A stretch of 43,585 nucleotides of DNA from positions 1-43,585 of the forward strand of contig CABXPU010000008.1 of assembly GCA_902514105.1 (NCBI GenBank), in the 5' to 3' direction. The stretch is from an uncultured SAR86 cluster bacterium (GTDB lineage Bacteria; Pseudomonadota; Gammaproteobacteria; Magnimaribacterales; D2472). The position numbers and the translations under genes were made by a program. The notes below the pieces were generated by a model that was given only the letters and a program-made list of their open reading frames with translations, was not told the DNA's origin and searched no databases. Positions 8,202-17,832 of this stretch are shown one piece after another. Positions within the stretch are counted from its first letter, which is position 1; each line of letters begins with the position of its first letter.

Positions 8202-9404
8202 ATGAAAATAAGATTCCTATCCATTTCTTTAATTAGCTTTTTATTAATAAGTTGTGGCGGCGGAGGAGGCTCTGCTCAAGCTCCAGATCCTGTTGCCACT
8301 GTAAGTCTTTCATCAAACAATTCAGAAGTAGAAATTGGATCTCCAGTTATGTTGAGCTGGTCATCAACCAATGCACAAACCTGTTTAGCTTCTGGAAATT
8401 GGTCAGGAACAAAAGCAGTTTCAGGATCAGAAGAAATTATAATAAATCAATCTGGAATGAACTCATTCAACCTAACTTGTTCAGGAGAATCTTCTTCTGG
8501 TAGTGCATCGGTTGTGGTAAATGGAGTGATTCTCAGGATAGATATAACCAATGATATTTTTTCTAATAGAAGCAGTGACTGTGCTGATTATGATGAAAAT
8601 TATAGATCCAGTGTAAGAGATTTAACCAGAGTTATAGATTTTGAGGGGTATCTAGATATTGAAGCTTCCGAAGAATATTGTGATATATACAGTGACAATA
8701 TTCCAAATCATGACTTCAATGATTCATCAGCAAATTTTGCACATAATGCAATTGAAGTAGAAAGAGTTTTTAGAGTAAAAAGATTTCCTGAACAAGCTTC
8801 TCAAAATACAGAAATTAGACGTAACACATGGGATGCCTTAATGTTAAATGGAGTAGTTGTTGATTTAAAAAGTGCAGGATGTTATTCCCCGTCAAGCCCC
8901 AATGCTAATGCTGATGGAAACATAGCAGCTGGCTGTGGCCAATCAGCTCAATGGAATCTAGTCCCGCTTGAGTATACATCTATGTTTGGAGTCGACCTCC
9001 ATAATGCTCATGTTCAAGGAGATGGAACTTATCACTATCATGGCAATCCTAATGCCATGTTTGATGAGAACCCATCAGGAGATGGCTCTCCATTTATTGG
9101 ATTTGCAGCTGATGGATTTCCTATATATGGATCATATATTTTAGACGACACAACAGGACTCTATCGCAAAGTTATATCTGGTTATTCTTTAAAAGAAGGA
9201 AGCCGGGGAACACAAAGTAATACCAACCCTGGTGGAGCATATACAGGGATCTATGAAGAGGACTGGGAATGGACTGATGCTGGTGATTTAGATGAATGCA
9301 ATGGAATGACTTATAAAGGTCAATATGGATACTATGTAACAAATAGTTATCCATACATTATTAATTGTTTTAAAGGCACTATTGATTCTTCTTTTAGTAA
9401 ATAA
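8202..9404 (+). CDS. YHYH-domain lipoprotein
   Basis: Begins with a lipoprotein signal ending 'LLISCGGGGG' (lipobox LISC), followed by a Gly linker and an Ig-like domain (about 30-105) with one Cys pair. The C-terminal two thirds carry the YHYH domain: 'NAHVQGDGTYHYHGNP', with Tyr-His-Tyr-His at 277-280, then 'FIGFAADGFPIYG', also typical of this domain. YHYH proteins are surface or periplasmic proteins of unknown biochemical role in many marine bacteria; the His pair suggests metal binding (inference). It follows the S9 peptidase by 11 bases. No clear terminator is seen before the AT-rich gap to the next gene. Confidence 0.85.
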   Translation: MKIRFLSISLISFLLISCGGGGGSAQAPDPVATVSLSSNNSEVEIGSPVMLSWSSTNAQTCLASGNWSGTKAVSGSEEIIINQSGMNSFNLTCSGESSSGSASVVVNGVILRIDITNDIFSNRSSDCADYDENYRSSVRDLTRVIDFEGYLDIEASEEYCDIYSDNIPNHDFNDSSANFAHNAIEVERVFRVKRFPEQASQNTEIRRNTWDALMLNGVVVDLKSAGCYSPSSPNANADGNIAAGCGQSAQWNLVPLEYTSMFGVDLHNAHVQGDGTYHYHGNPNAMFDENPSGDGSPFIGFAADGFPIYGSYILDDTTGLYRKVISGYSLKEGSRGTQSNTNPGGAYTGIYEEDWEWTDAGDLDECNGMTYKGQYGYYVTNSYPYIINCFKGTIDSSFSK

Positions 9405-9610
9405 ATTTAACTCTTAAAGCTTATTAGTTTGGATTTTAAACCTCACTAAATTCATAATTTTATTGATTATTTTTGTAAAAAAAAATGCACAAAATAATGG
9501 TTAATTTTAATGCATAAATCTATTTAAAATTTTGATTTACAAAATTAAAAAAATGTCGTTTAATCAGATGATAAATTTTTAAATTTGTCATAAATTCATA
9601 AGGGGGCAAT

Positions 9611-10915
9611 ATGACTCATCCAAATCATCCAAGTGTCGATCAGAGCGATCGAGTAGTACCATACAACCTTAGGCAAAGCGGTCGAACGCCTACAGAACTA
9701 TTAATCTCAACTCGAGTTAGGAAGTCACCTTTTTGGCATCTATCTCATGAAGCTGGTTGCTGGAGAGCAACGATATACAACCGTATCTATCATCCTAGAG
9801 GATACGTAAGGCCTGAAGATGGCGGAGCTATGGTTGAGTACGATGCATTGGTTAATCGAGTCACTATGTGGAACGTTGCCGTTGAAAGACAAATAAGAGT
9901 TAAGGGTCCAGATGCAGAGGCTTTTACTGATTATGTAATTACTCGTGATGCAACAAAAATTGAACCAGGTAATGGAAAATATGCAATCTTATGTAACGAT
10001 AAAGGTGGCATTTTAAATGATCCTGTTTTATTGAGATTAGCAGAAGATGAATTTTGGTTTTCTATTTCTGACAGCGATCTATTACTTTGGCTTCAAGGTG
10101 TTAACGTTACCAAAAAATATGATGTTGAAATTGATGAAATTGATGTTTGTCCAGTACAAATACAAGGACCTTTATCTGAAGATCTTATGGCCAAACTTGC
10201 TGGCGAAGAGCTTAGAGAGATTCCTTATTATGGTCTTATGGAAACCAGTATTGGAGGTGCAGAGGTAGTCATCAGTCAAACCGGTTTCACTGGTGAGAAG
10301 GGTTATGAAATATACGTGCGTGATGCGCATGAAAATGCAGAGAAAGTTTGGAATGCAGTTTTAGAAGCTGGTGAAGAATTTGGCCTAATGGTTATAGCGC
10401 CCGCTCATCATCGTAGAATTCAAGCTGGTATTTTATCTTGGGGTCAAGATTTAGACCATGAAACTTCTCCGTTTCAAGTTAATTTATATTATCAAGTACC
10501 AAGAAATAAAGAAGCTGATTACATCGGCAAAAAAGAACTTGAAAGACAACGAGATATGATTGATGCAGGAGAAGCTCCATTTAAGATGCGAATGGTAGGA
10601 ATGATTCTTGGCGGAAAAAATATTACTGACTATGCACCAGATTTCTGGTTGATTGCAGACACTGATGGAAATGATATGGGTTATATAACATCTCCATGGT
10701 GGTCTCCAGAATTAGATACGAACGTAGCACTCGGTTGGGTTCCATGGAGTTCATCAGAGGTAGGAACAAAAATGCAGGTTAGACTGCCTGATGAATATTC
10801 TGATTCACCTGGAGTTCCAGTAGATGCAGAAATAGTTGATGTTCCTTTCAGAGAGTCAGTTACTCCTAATAAGCGAGAAGTTGAAAAAGCAAAAGGGCTT
10901 GATTTCGCTGAGTAA
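9611..10915 (+). CDS. Tetrahydrofolate-dependent demethylase of the GcvT/DmdA family
   Basis: A 434-residue protein of the GcvT (aminomethyltransferase) fold. Several stretches recall dimethylsulfoniopropionate demethylase DmdA: 'STRVRKSPF', 'ATIYNRIYHPRGY', 'MWNVAVERQI', 'NDPVLLRL' and 'SISDSDLLLWLQG'. However, where DmdA has a 'SGWSKQGG'-like motif this protein has 'TGFTGEKGYE' (about 224-233), as in ordinary GcvT, and it is about 60 residues longer. I infer a methyl transfer from a small N-, O- or S-methyl compound to THF in the cytoplasm; DMSP is one candidate, not a firm call. It stands alone, with an AT-rich 206-base leader, a strong 'AAGGGGGCAAT' ribosome site and its own terminator, which suggests independent and possibly high expression. 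Confidence 0.8.
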   Translation: MTHPNHPSVDQSDRVVPYNLRQSGRTPTELLISTRVRKSPFWHLSHEAGCWRATIYNRIYHPRGYVRPEDGGAMVEYDALVNRVTMWNVAVERQIRVKGPDAEAFTDYVITRDATKIEPGNGKYAILCNDKGGILNDPVLLRLAEDEFWFSISDSDLLLWLQGVNVTKKYDVEIDEIDVCPVQIQGPLSEDLMAKLAGEELREIPYYGLMETSIGGAEVVISQTGFTGEKGYEIYVRDAHENAEKVWNAVLEAGEEFGLMVIAPAHHRRIQAGILSWGQDLDHETSPFQVNLYYQVPRNKEADYIGKKELERQRDMIDAGEAPFKMRMVGMILGGKNITDYAPDFWLIADTDGNDMGYITSPWWSPELDTNVALGWVPWSSSEVGTKMQVRLPDEYSDSPGVPVDAEIVDVPFRESVTPNKREVEKAKGLDFAE

Positions 10916-10934
10916 AAACTTAACGTTGTTAAAT

Positions 10935-10960
10935 AAAAAGGGGCTTTTGCCCCTTTTTTA
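10935..10960 (+). terminator. Rho-independent terminator after the demethylase gene
   Basis: A 10-bp stem 'AAAAAGGGGC' / 'GCCCCTTTTT' with a TTTT loop, followed directly by the U-tract. It begins 20 bases after the stop codon. The A-rich left arm makes it also able to act for the convergent alpha/beta hydrolase gene. Confidence 0.92.
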
Positions 10961-10984
10961 ATTTAAAAACTACTACAGCTTTAA

Positions 10985-11896
10985 TTAAGAATTGCTAGCT
11001 AAATGAGATACTAATTTATCTTTAAACTGATCTAAAATCTCTTCTTCAATTAGATGGCGCATGTTTGGAATTATTACCAACTCACTCTTTGGAATAAGTT
11101 GATGCATCTTATGTGAATTTTTCACATTAATAACCGGGTCTTCTTGGCCATGAATTATTAAAGTGGGGGCTTTTATTAACTTAACTCTTTTAATTCTATT
11201 CTTTGATGCAAGTATTGTTATTAACTGTCTTGCGTATCCAAAACCATCTCTTCTATTTTTGATTCGATTATAGTTTGCAATAGTTTCTTCTCTAAACTCA
11301 GGAGTGTCTAATTCTCTTCCTTTCATACCAATTGCTGACACCCATTTAATTTCTCTTTCGCATACTTCATCAATAGTAGGATTTTCACTTTTTGATCTTT
11401 CTAGCATTATTTCTCTTACTTCCTTTGAAGCGCCATTTAGAGGCCCTGGAACTGATGCTGTTGATGCGATTAAAGTAAAAGATTTAACTCTATTTGGAAA
11501 AATAGAACAAATAATCTGACTAATCATGCCTCCCATAGAGGTTCCTAGGATATGCGCCTTATTGATATTTAATTCATTTAATATATTAATGCCATCTTGC
11601 GCCATATCATCAAGGCTGTATTCAGTCTTCATTGGTAAGCGTAAAAAATAACGCAGATAACCAAGAATAAATGATGGCTTATTAAAGAATCTTGAAGATA
11701 AACCAGCATCTCTATTATCAAAAGTAATAGGCCTATAATTATTTTCAATTAAAAGATCAATTAAATGAGGCGGCCAGTGAACCAGTTGGGCGCCAAGGCC
11801 ATGAACCAAAAGTATAGGCTCAGCTTCTTCTGGACCATAATCACGATAGGCAATTTTTACGCCATTTTTTTCTACAAAACCTTCGTGAAATTTCAT
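10985..11896 (-). CDS. Alpha/beta-fold hydrolase, cytoplasmic
   Basis: A 303-residue protein without signal peptide. Visible motifs are 'VHGLGAQLVHW' (oxyanion hole), 'DNRDAGLSSRF', nucleophile Ser120 in 'LGTSMGGMIS', acid Asp253 in 'HGQEDPVI' and His281 in 'NMRHLIEE'. The triad is complete. The 'DNRDAGLSS' block with a cap domain is common in the group that includes aclacinomycin methylesterase-like and polyketide-type hydrolases, but the substrate cannot be read from sequence. It is convergent with the demethylase gene and divergent from the sugar symporter (83 bases between starts). A role in the neighbouring glycoside cluster is possible but unsupported. Confidence 0.85.
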   Translation of the reverse strand: MKFHEGFVEKNGVKIAYRDYGPEEAEPILLVHGLGAQLVHWPPHLIDLLIENNYRPITFDNRDAGLSSRFFNKPSFILGYLRYFLRLPMKTEYSLDDMAQDGINILNELNINKAHILGTSMGGMISQIICSIFPNRVKSFTLIASTASVPGPLNGASKEVREIMLERSKSENPTIDEVCEREIKWVSAIGMKGRELDTPEFREETIANYNRIKNRRDGFGYARQLITILASKNRIKRVKLIKAPTLIIHGQEDPVINVKNSHKMHQLIPKSELVIIPNMRHLIEEEILDQFKDKLVSHLASNS

Positions 11897-11979
11897 TTAT
11901 ATAGTCTTACATATTTTTAGTATGCAATATAGGAGTTTTTCATATACATTAGATATACAAAAATACTTAAATAAACTTT

Positions 11980-13332
11980 ATGAGCACTAATATTATTAGC
12001 AATAAAATCAGAGCAGCTTATGGAATAGGTGATTATGCTATTTGTCTTTATTGGAGCGGTGTTGGTTTATATTTACTTTATTTTTATACAGATGTTGTAG
12101 GCATTTCACCTTTATTAGCAGGTTGGATTTATGCGTTAGGGATTGCTTGGGATGCTATTACTGATCCATTTATGGGCTATATGGCTGAACGCACTAGAAC
12201 CAAAATGGGCAGTTATCGCCCCTATATTTTTTATGGCTCAATCCCTTTAGCTTTATCCTTCGTATTGCTACTTTGGGTTCCTCCTTTTGAAGGAACATTT
12301 TTATTTGCCTTTTTATTGGCTGTTAATTTAATTCATAGGACTTGTTTCACCATTGTTAGTGTTCCATATTCATCACTAACAGCTAGGATTACTGATGATA
12401 GCGATGAGAGAACAAAATTAACCACTGCTCGAATGTTAGCCGCATCTTTTGGAACTCTAACAGTATCTGCTTTTGGTTTTCCTATTGTGCTTTGGTTTGG
12501 CGGAGGAGAAGAAGCTCTTGGTTTTGTATATCTAGGTTTAGTTGCAGGTCTTACTGCTATTTTTATTCTTAGTATCACAATTTATTTTGTTAAAGAGCGA
12601 AATTTTGAGTTTAATAAATCCCAATTACCCAGTTTTAAAAAGGTATCACAATCAGTTGCAAACAATTATCCTTTTTGGATTGTTTTTGGATCAATACTAA
12701 TTCTAGGATCAACCACCTTGATGTTTAATAATAACTTAATCTACTTTTCTAAATATTATTTGGATCTACATGAATATCAAGGTCTAATTTTAGGCGTTAG
12801 TAGCGGCGTTTCATTTGCAGTTATTCCATTGTGGGCTTTTGCTGCTTTAAAAATAGGTAAGAGAAATGCATGGATGATTTCAATGACTTTCATACTTATC
12901 GGATTTTTAGTATTTTATTTTTACCCCATTAGAACTCTAAATGAATTACTTGTTATTCTTGGTTTAATAGGTATTGGTAATGGGGCAACAGGAGTGCTTT
13001 TTTGGTCTATGCTTCCTGATACTATTGAATATGGCGAATGGAAATCTGGCATAAGAACAGAATCTTCATTGTACGGTTTTATGACCTTTGCTCAAAAAGG
13101 AGCTATAGCCTTTGCTGCTGTTATTTTAGGAATAGCCTTAACAAAAATTGGTTTTGAGCCTAATCAGATTCAAACTCAAGAAACATTAGATGGTTTGAAA
13201 TCTTTAATGACCTGGATACCTCTTGGTGGCGTTTGTATTAGTTTTGCTTTAGTTTATTTTTATCCTATTGATAAAGCTTTTCATAAAAAACTTATTGAAG
13301 AGATTGAAAACAGAAGACTATCAAATGCCTAA
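11980..13332 (+). CDS. MFS transporter, glycoside-pentoside-hexuronide (GPH) cation symporter type
   Basis: A 450-residue protein with about 12 hydrophobic segments. The N-terminal block 'WDAITDPFMGYMAERTRTKM' with 'GSYRPYIFYGSIPLAL' is the GPH/MelB family signature, where the Asp residues bind the coupling cation (Na+ or H+). 'DTIEYGEWKSGIRTESS' in the C-terminal half is also typical. It would import a glycoside or sugar across the inner membrane. Its stop overlaps the start of the oxidoreductase fusion by eight bases, so the two are translationally coupled; a GH3 glycosidase follows on the opposite strand. Substrate is inferred only from these neighbours. Confidence 0.9.
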   Translation: MSTNIISNKIRAAYGIGDYAICLYWSGVGLYLLYFYTDVVGISPLLAGWIYALGIAWDAITDPFMGYMAERTRTKMGSYRPYIFYGSIPLALSFVLLLWVPPFEGTFLFAFLLAVNLIHRTCFTIVSVPYSSLTARITDDSDERTKLTTARMLAASFGTLTVSAFGFPIVLWFGGGEEALGFVYLGLVAGLTAIFILSITIYFVKERNFEFNKSQLPSFKKVSQSVANNYPFWIVFGSILILGSTTLMFNNNLIYFSKYYLDLHEYQGLILGVSSGVSFAVIPLWAFAALKIGKRNAWMISMTFILIGFLVFYFYPIRTLNELLVILGLIGIGNGATGVLFWSMLPDTIEYGEWKSGIRTESSLYGFMTFAQKGAIAFAAVILGIALTKIGFEPNQIQTQETLDGLKSLMTWIPLGGVCISFALVYFYPIDKAFHKKLIEEIENRRLSNA

Positions 13333-15328
13333 TATTAAGTGGGGTATTATTGGGCCTGGGAATATTGCTAGTGCATTTGCTCACTCAATTGAGCATTGTG
13401 AAAACTCAGATTTAGTAAGTGTCTATGGAAGAGATCAAGAGAAAGTTAATGCTTTTTCCTCAAAGTTTAATATATCTTCTTATACCAATTTTCAAGACTT
13501 TATTGCTTCAAAAGAAATAGACGCTGTCTACATAGCGACACCCCATAGTTCACATTACTTTTATTCAATAGAAGCTATTAAAAGCAAGAAGCATATTTTG
13601 TGTGAAAAACCTTTAACCATGAATCACCTAGAAAGTATGGTTTTATTAAATTTAGCTCAAGAGGCTGATGTTTTTTTGATGGAAGCATATATGTATCGCA
13701 CCCACCCACAGACTGCTAATATTCTTGATAATTTAGATATCTTTAATGACACACAAGATAAAATAATTATTAAAAGCTCTTTTGGGTTTTCTGCAGATTT
13801 ACCAAAAGAACATCGCCTAAGAAATCCATTGTTAGGCGGAGGTGCGATTTTAGATGTTGGATGTTATCCATTGTCTATGAGTAAATTAATAGCAGGAGCT
13901 TTACAAGATTTGCCTTATGCCGATCCTGTTAGTATTAGCGCAACAGGAATACTTGATGAAACGGGTGTTGATCTTCAATCACAAGCGCATCTAATTTTCT
14001 CAGATAAAATAGAAGCAGAAATAAGTTGCGCTATAAATGAAGACTTTGCTAACAATCTAATCATTTTAGCAGGCTCTATTGAATTAATTGTTTCTCAACC
14101 TTGGCATTGCGGCCAATTTCAAGATGGCGCATCCTCTATACAAATCTTTGATTCTGGAAAGTTGGCAAAAGAGATCCCTTACAAAGATTCAATTGGATTA
14201 TTTACAAGAGAAATTGATCATGCTTCTCAGTGCATTCAGGATAAAAAAATTGAATCTGATTTTATTTCTCATACGGATACTCAAAGTAATATGCTGTGGC
14301 TTGATCAATGGAGAAGAGAGTTAGGCATAGGATGCCCTTTAAATAACCTTAAGGAATCTCCAATACCAGAGTCACAATTCTTTCATATACAAGAACCTCA
14401 ACTTGAAAATAATACATTAGAAGATATTGGGAAAGATGCTTCAAGATTAGCCTTTGGTTGTGATAATCAAACATCAAGCCTGCATGCATTTACTATGTTT
14501 GATCATTTTTATGGTGCAGGAGGAAGAATTTTTGATACTGCTTATATATACAACAATGGGAAAGGTGATAAATATTTAGGAGACTGGATTAATTCACGTC
14601 AATTTGAAGATAAGATTATTGTTCTTGGTAAAGGCGCCCATACCCCAGAATGCGAACCTAAATTTATTAGACCTCAAATTATAGAATCCCTTGAACGTTT
14701 AAATATTCAGAAGTTAGATATTTTTTGTCTTCACAGAGATAATCCAGCAGTCCCTGTAGCAGAATTTGTTGATGCTTTAAATGAGATAAAAGATGAAGGC
14801 TTAATAAATTTAATAGGTGCATCTAATTGGGGATTAGAGCGTTTTTCTGAAGCTCAAGATTATGCACAAGTATCTAAAAGGGAAGCTTTTAAAGTTTTAA
14901 GCAATAATTTTAGTTTAGCTGAAATGATTGATCCGGTTTGGCCAGGATGTGTTGGCGTTAATCATGAATATATTAATTACTTAATTGAAAATAAGATTAT
15001 GCTATTCCCTTGGTCAAGTCAGGCAAGAGGGTTTTTTATTAAGAAAAAAGAAGTTACCTCTAATGAGCATTTTTCCAACCCTTCTTTAGAAGAAGAAAAA
15101 AGAGTTTGGCATGATGAAAGAAACCTAAAGAGAAGGGCGAAATGTTTTGAAATGGCTAAGCAAAAAAATGTAGAGCCGATTCAAATTGCACTTGCTTATG
15201 TTCTGCATAAATCTTCACTGATTTTTCCATTAATAGGTCCCAGAACTATCTTTGAAACTAATAGCTCAATTAAAGCAACCCAAATTCTTTTAAGTGATGA
15301 AGAGATGAAAGAATTGGCTATAGATTGA
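13325..15328 (+). CDS. Gfo/Idh/MocA oxidoreductase fused to an aldo/keto reductase
   Basis: ATG 13325, overlapping the symporter stop by eight bases, is chosen over the ORF-track start 13268 because the Rossmann strand begins there ('MPNIKWGIIGPGNIA'). The protein is 667 residues. Residues 1 to about 345 are a Gfo/Idh/MocA dehydrogenase: glycine-rich loop at 8-14, 'EKP' at 94-96 and 'GGGAILDVGCYPL', as in the dihydrodiol/trans-diol dehydrogenase-like branch. From about 372 to the end is an aldo/keto reductase: 'DTAYIYNNG' (Asp and Tyr), 'IVLGKGAH' (Lys) and 'DIFCLHRDNP' (His), so all four catalytic positions are kept. Two NAD(P)-dependent sugar-type reductases in one chain could pass an oxidised sugar from one site to the other. 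The 3' end overlaps the convergent GH3 gene by 11 bases. Confidence 0.92.
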   Translation: MPNIKWGIIGPGNIASAFAHSIEHCENSDLVSVYGRDQEKVNAFSSKFNISSYTNFQDFIASKEIDAVYIATPHSSHYFYSIEAIKSKKHILCEKPLTMNHLESMVLLNLAQEADVFLMEAYMYRTHPQTANILDNLDIFNDTQDKIIIKSSFGFSADLPKEHRLRNPLLGGGAILDVGCYPLSMSKLIAGALQDLPYADPVSISATGILDETGVDLQSQAHLIFSDKIEAEISCAINEDFANNLIILAGSIELIVSQPWHCGQFQDGASSIQIFDSGKLAKEIPYKDSIGLFTREIDHASQCIQDKKIESDFISHTDTQSNMLWLDQWRRELGIGCPLNNLKESPIPESQFFHIQEPQLENNTLEDIGKDASRLAFGCDNQTSSLHAFTMFDHFYGAGGRIFDTAYIYNNGKGDKYLGDWINSRQFEDKIIVLGKGAHTPECEPKFIRPQIIESLERLNIQKLDIFCLHRDNPAVPVAEFVDALNEIKDEGLINLIGASNWGLERFSEAQDYAQVSKREAFKVLSNNFSLAEMIDPVWPGCVGVNHEYINYLIENKIMLFPWSSQARGFFIKKKEVTSNEHFSNPSLEEEKRVWHDERNLKRRAKCFEMAKQKNVEPIQIALAYVLHKSSLIFPLIGPRTIFETNSSIKATQILLSDEEMKELAID

Positions 15329-17753
15329 TTTCTATTTGAAGATGAATATCTTCAGCTGAAGAACCAATCATGATTTCATAGGATCCTGGCTTCACTTCCC
15401 ATTCTTTTTTGTCGGTATTCCAATATGAGAAATTCCTATGATTTAGAGAAATTTGTATTTGGCTATCTTCATCTGGAGCAAGGAATGTTTTGTCAAAACC
15501 TTGCAAAGTTTTTAAAGGCTCCTCTTCTGTAGCGCCCTTATAAGCAACGTAACATTGAGCAGTTTCTGCTCCAGAACAATCTCCATTATTTTGAACATTG
15601 AATGTGCATAAAATATCATCATTATCTTGCTGAACCTTAAGATTGGAATACGTAAATTTTGTATAAGAAAGACCATAGCCAAAAGGGAATAGTGTCTTAA
15701 TATTTTGTTTGTCATACCACTTATAACCCACTAGAAGTTTTTCTTCGTATTCCATTTGCAGGTCTTTTCCTGGGTAGCATTTATATGCTGGAGTATCTTC
15801 TAGATTAATAGGAAAGGAGGTGGGTAATTTACCCGATGGATTGATTGCTCCAGTCATAAGATCAACCAAGGCGTTACCAAACTCTTGTCCTGCAAACCAG
15901 GTTTGGATTATTGCATCTGCTTTATCAACCCACGGCATTTTTACAGGCGAGCCAGTATTTAGAACAACTATAGTATTTGGATTAGCTTTTAAAACTTCTT
16001 CAATTAAATGGTTTTGATTGGCTGGTAAATTGAAGTCACTTCTATCATTACCTTCAGTTTCCCAATCAGAATTAGTGCCAACAATTAACACCACTTGATC
16101 AGATTCATTAGCAGCATTTATCGCTTCATCAAAAAGGTTTACTTTATCTGGAGGCTGGCAGCCAATGTATATTGCAGGGAAGTTTCCTTCAAATTTATAT
16201 TTAACCTCTATGAGGTAGGTTTCTCCTTCTTTAAACTCCACTGAGCCTTTTCTAGAATCCGAGCTAAATGAAAAGAAGGCTTCTCCGGGACTAGTTTCTG
16301 TCCAATTATCTATAAGTTCTTCGCCATCAATAAAAAGACGAGATTGACCAATACCAAATATTTCAAATTCATGTTGACCAGAAATATCAGGTGTATAGTT
16401 GCAAGAAAATCTTACAGAAATATCTGGTCTTTCTAGTTGCGATATTACATCTTTCGCAAAACCTTCAAATACCCAAAACTTACTGCCTTTTAAATACTCT
16501 TTAGCCAATAGATTTTTATCAAATTCAGAGCCTTGAAAATATTCAACCAAGAATCCTTCATCACCATTTAACTCTTTCTCCATAAGGCTTTCATCAATCT
16601 TGGGCAAGAATTTATGGGTATGACAACCTTTCGCATATGAAATATCTATATCGTCTCCCAATCTATCTTCGAAGGCTGCAAGAGGATGGATCTGATAATG
16701 AGGCTTTAGGCTTGCACTTCCACCACCAATTATTTGAGCTTCTTTTGCATTAGGACCAATAATTGCGAGTTTTTTTAGATCTGATTTTAAAGGAAGTAGA
16801 TCATTATTCTTAAGTAACACCATCCCATCTGCGGCAGACTTTCTCAGCAAATCTCTTCTTGGTTGAGTGTCATGACTTTCTTCAGGTTTAATCCCTGGGT
16901 TTTCAAATCTTTTGGAGAATTTTGCAATATTTAATATTCTTCTTACTTTGTCGCTAATTAAACTTTCTTTTACCTTTCCTTCTTTAACTAGGGCGAGTAA
17001 ATTCTCTCCCCAATTTCTAGCAGGCCCAGGCATTTCAAGATCTAGACCGCCCGTTGCATTTTCTTCTACTTCTAAAGCAGCACCCCAATCGCTCACAACA
17101 TAACCGTCAAAACCCCATTCATCTTTTAATATATCTATAAGTAATTCTTTATGAGAGCTGCAATAAATATTATTTAATTTGTTATAGGCGCTCATAACCA
17201 CTTGAGCATTTCCCTCTTTAACTCCCATTTCAAATGGAAGCAAATATATTTCTCTTAAGCTTCTTTCATCGATATTCGAGCTTACAAGATGTCTTTCAAA
17301 CTCAGTATCATTGCCAATAAAATGCTTTAAACATGCTGCAACATTTTGCGATTGGACACCTTTTACATATTCAGTAGCAATTTTCCCTGAAAGAAAAGGA
17401 TCTTCTGAGAAACTCTCAAAATGTCTGCCACCCAAAGGATGTCTGTGGATATTAATAGTGGGACCAAGAAGAACATCAACATCTTTTATTTTAGCTTCTT
17501 CCCCCAGTGCAATACCTAATTCATTTATAAGATCCATATCCCAAGTAGAACCAATTGAAATAGCGCAAGGAAAACAAGCTGAAGATTTCCCTGAGTTTGA
17601 ATCACCCCTTACTCCATTGGGCCCATCAGACATCTTAATACTAGGGATATCTAATCTATCAATTTTGTTTGTATACCAAGAATTAAATCCACTTAGAAGA
17701 ATAATTTTTTCTTCCAAAGTAAGATCTTCAATAAGTTTATCTATATTAGGCAT
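15318..17753 (-). CDS. Glycoside hydrolase family 3 beta-glucosidase-like enzyme with PA14 insert
   Basis: Hydrolyses terminal beta-linked sugars from glycosides. The 811-residue chain has the GH3 N-terminal barrel, with 'LKHFIGNDTE' and the nucleophile Asp222 in 'GYVVSDWGA'. The second alpha/beta domain is interrupted by a PA14-like domain (about 400-540, 'HEFEIFGIGQSRLFIDGE'). 'VGTNSDWETEGNDRSD' holds the likely acid/base Glu, and a fibronectin III-like domain ends the chain ('YEIMIGSSAEDIHL'). This layout matches Kluyveromyces BglI-type enzymes. There is no signal peptide, so it acts in the cytoplasm on imported glycosides, consistent with the GPH symporter next to it. It is divergent from the amidohydrolase (79 bases between starts). 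Confidence 0.95.
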   Translation of the reverse strand: MPNIDKLIEDLTLEEKIILLSGFNSWYTNKIDRLDIPSIKMSDGPNGVRGDSNSGKSSACFPCAISIGSTWDMDLINELGIALGEEAKIKDVDVLLGPTINIHRHPLGGRHFESFSEDPFLSGKIATEYVKGVQSQNVAACLKHFIGNDTEFERHLVSSNIDERSLREIYLLPFEMGVKEGNAQVVMSAYNKLNNIYCSSHKELLIDILKDEWGFDGYVVSDWGAALEVEENATGGLDLEMPGPARNWGENLLALVKEGKVKESLISDKVRRILNIAKFSKRFENPGIKPEESHDTQPRRDLLRKSAADGMVLLKNNDLLPLKSDLKKLAIIGPNAKEAQIIGGGSASLKPHYQIHPLAAFEDRLGDDIDISYAKGCHTHKFLPKIDESLMEKELNGDEGFLVEYFQGSEFDKNLLAKEYLKGSKFWVFEGFAKDVISQLERPDISVRFSCNYTPDISGQHEFEIFGIGQSRLFIDGEELIDNWTETSPGEAFFSFSSDSRKGSVEFKEGETYLIEVKYKFEGNFPAIYIGCQPPDKVNLFDEAINAANESDQVVLIVGTNSDWETEGNDRSDFNLPANQNHLIEEVLKANPNTIVVLNTGSPVKMPWVDKADAIIQTWFAGQEFGNALVDLMTGAINPSGKLPTSFPINLEDTPAYKCYPGKDLQMEYEEKLLVGYKWYDKQNIKTLFPFGYGLSYTKFTYSNLKVQQDNDDILCTFNVQNNGDCSGAETAQCYVAYKGATEEEPLKTLQGFDKTFLAPDEDSQIQISLNHRNFSYWNTDKKEWEVKPGSYEIMIGSSAEDIHLQIEINL

Positions 17754-17832
17754 TGGTCAATATTAAATCCTTTAATATATATCTTCAATTATTTGATTTT
17801 AGAAAATTATAATAGCTGTTAGCATGGTATAA

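Noticed and set aside
9405-9610. A riboswitch in the AT-rich leader of the demethylase gene
   Set aside because: No conserved core (SAM, glycine, THF or other) could be recognised; only weak AT stems are seen.
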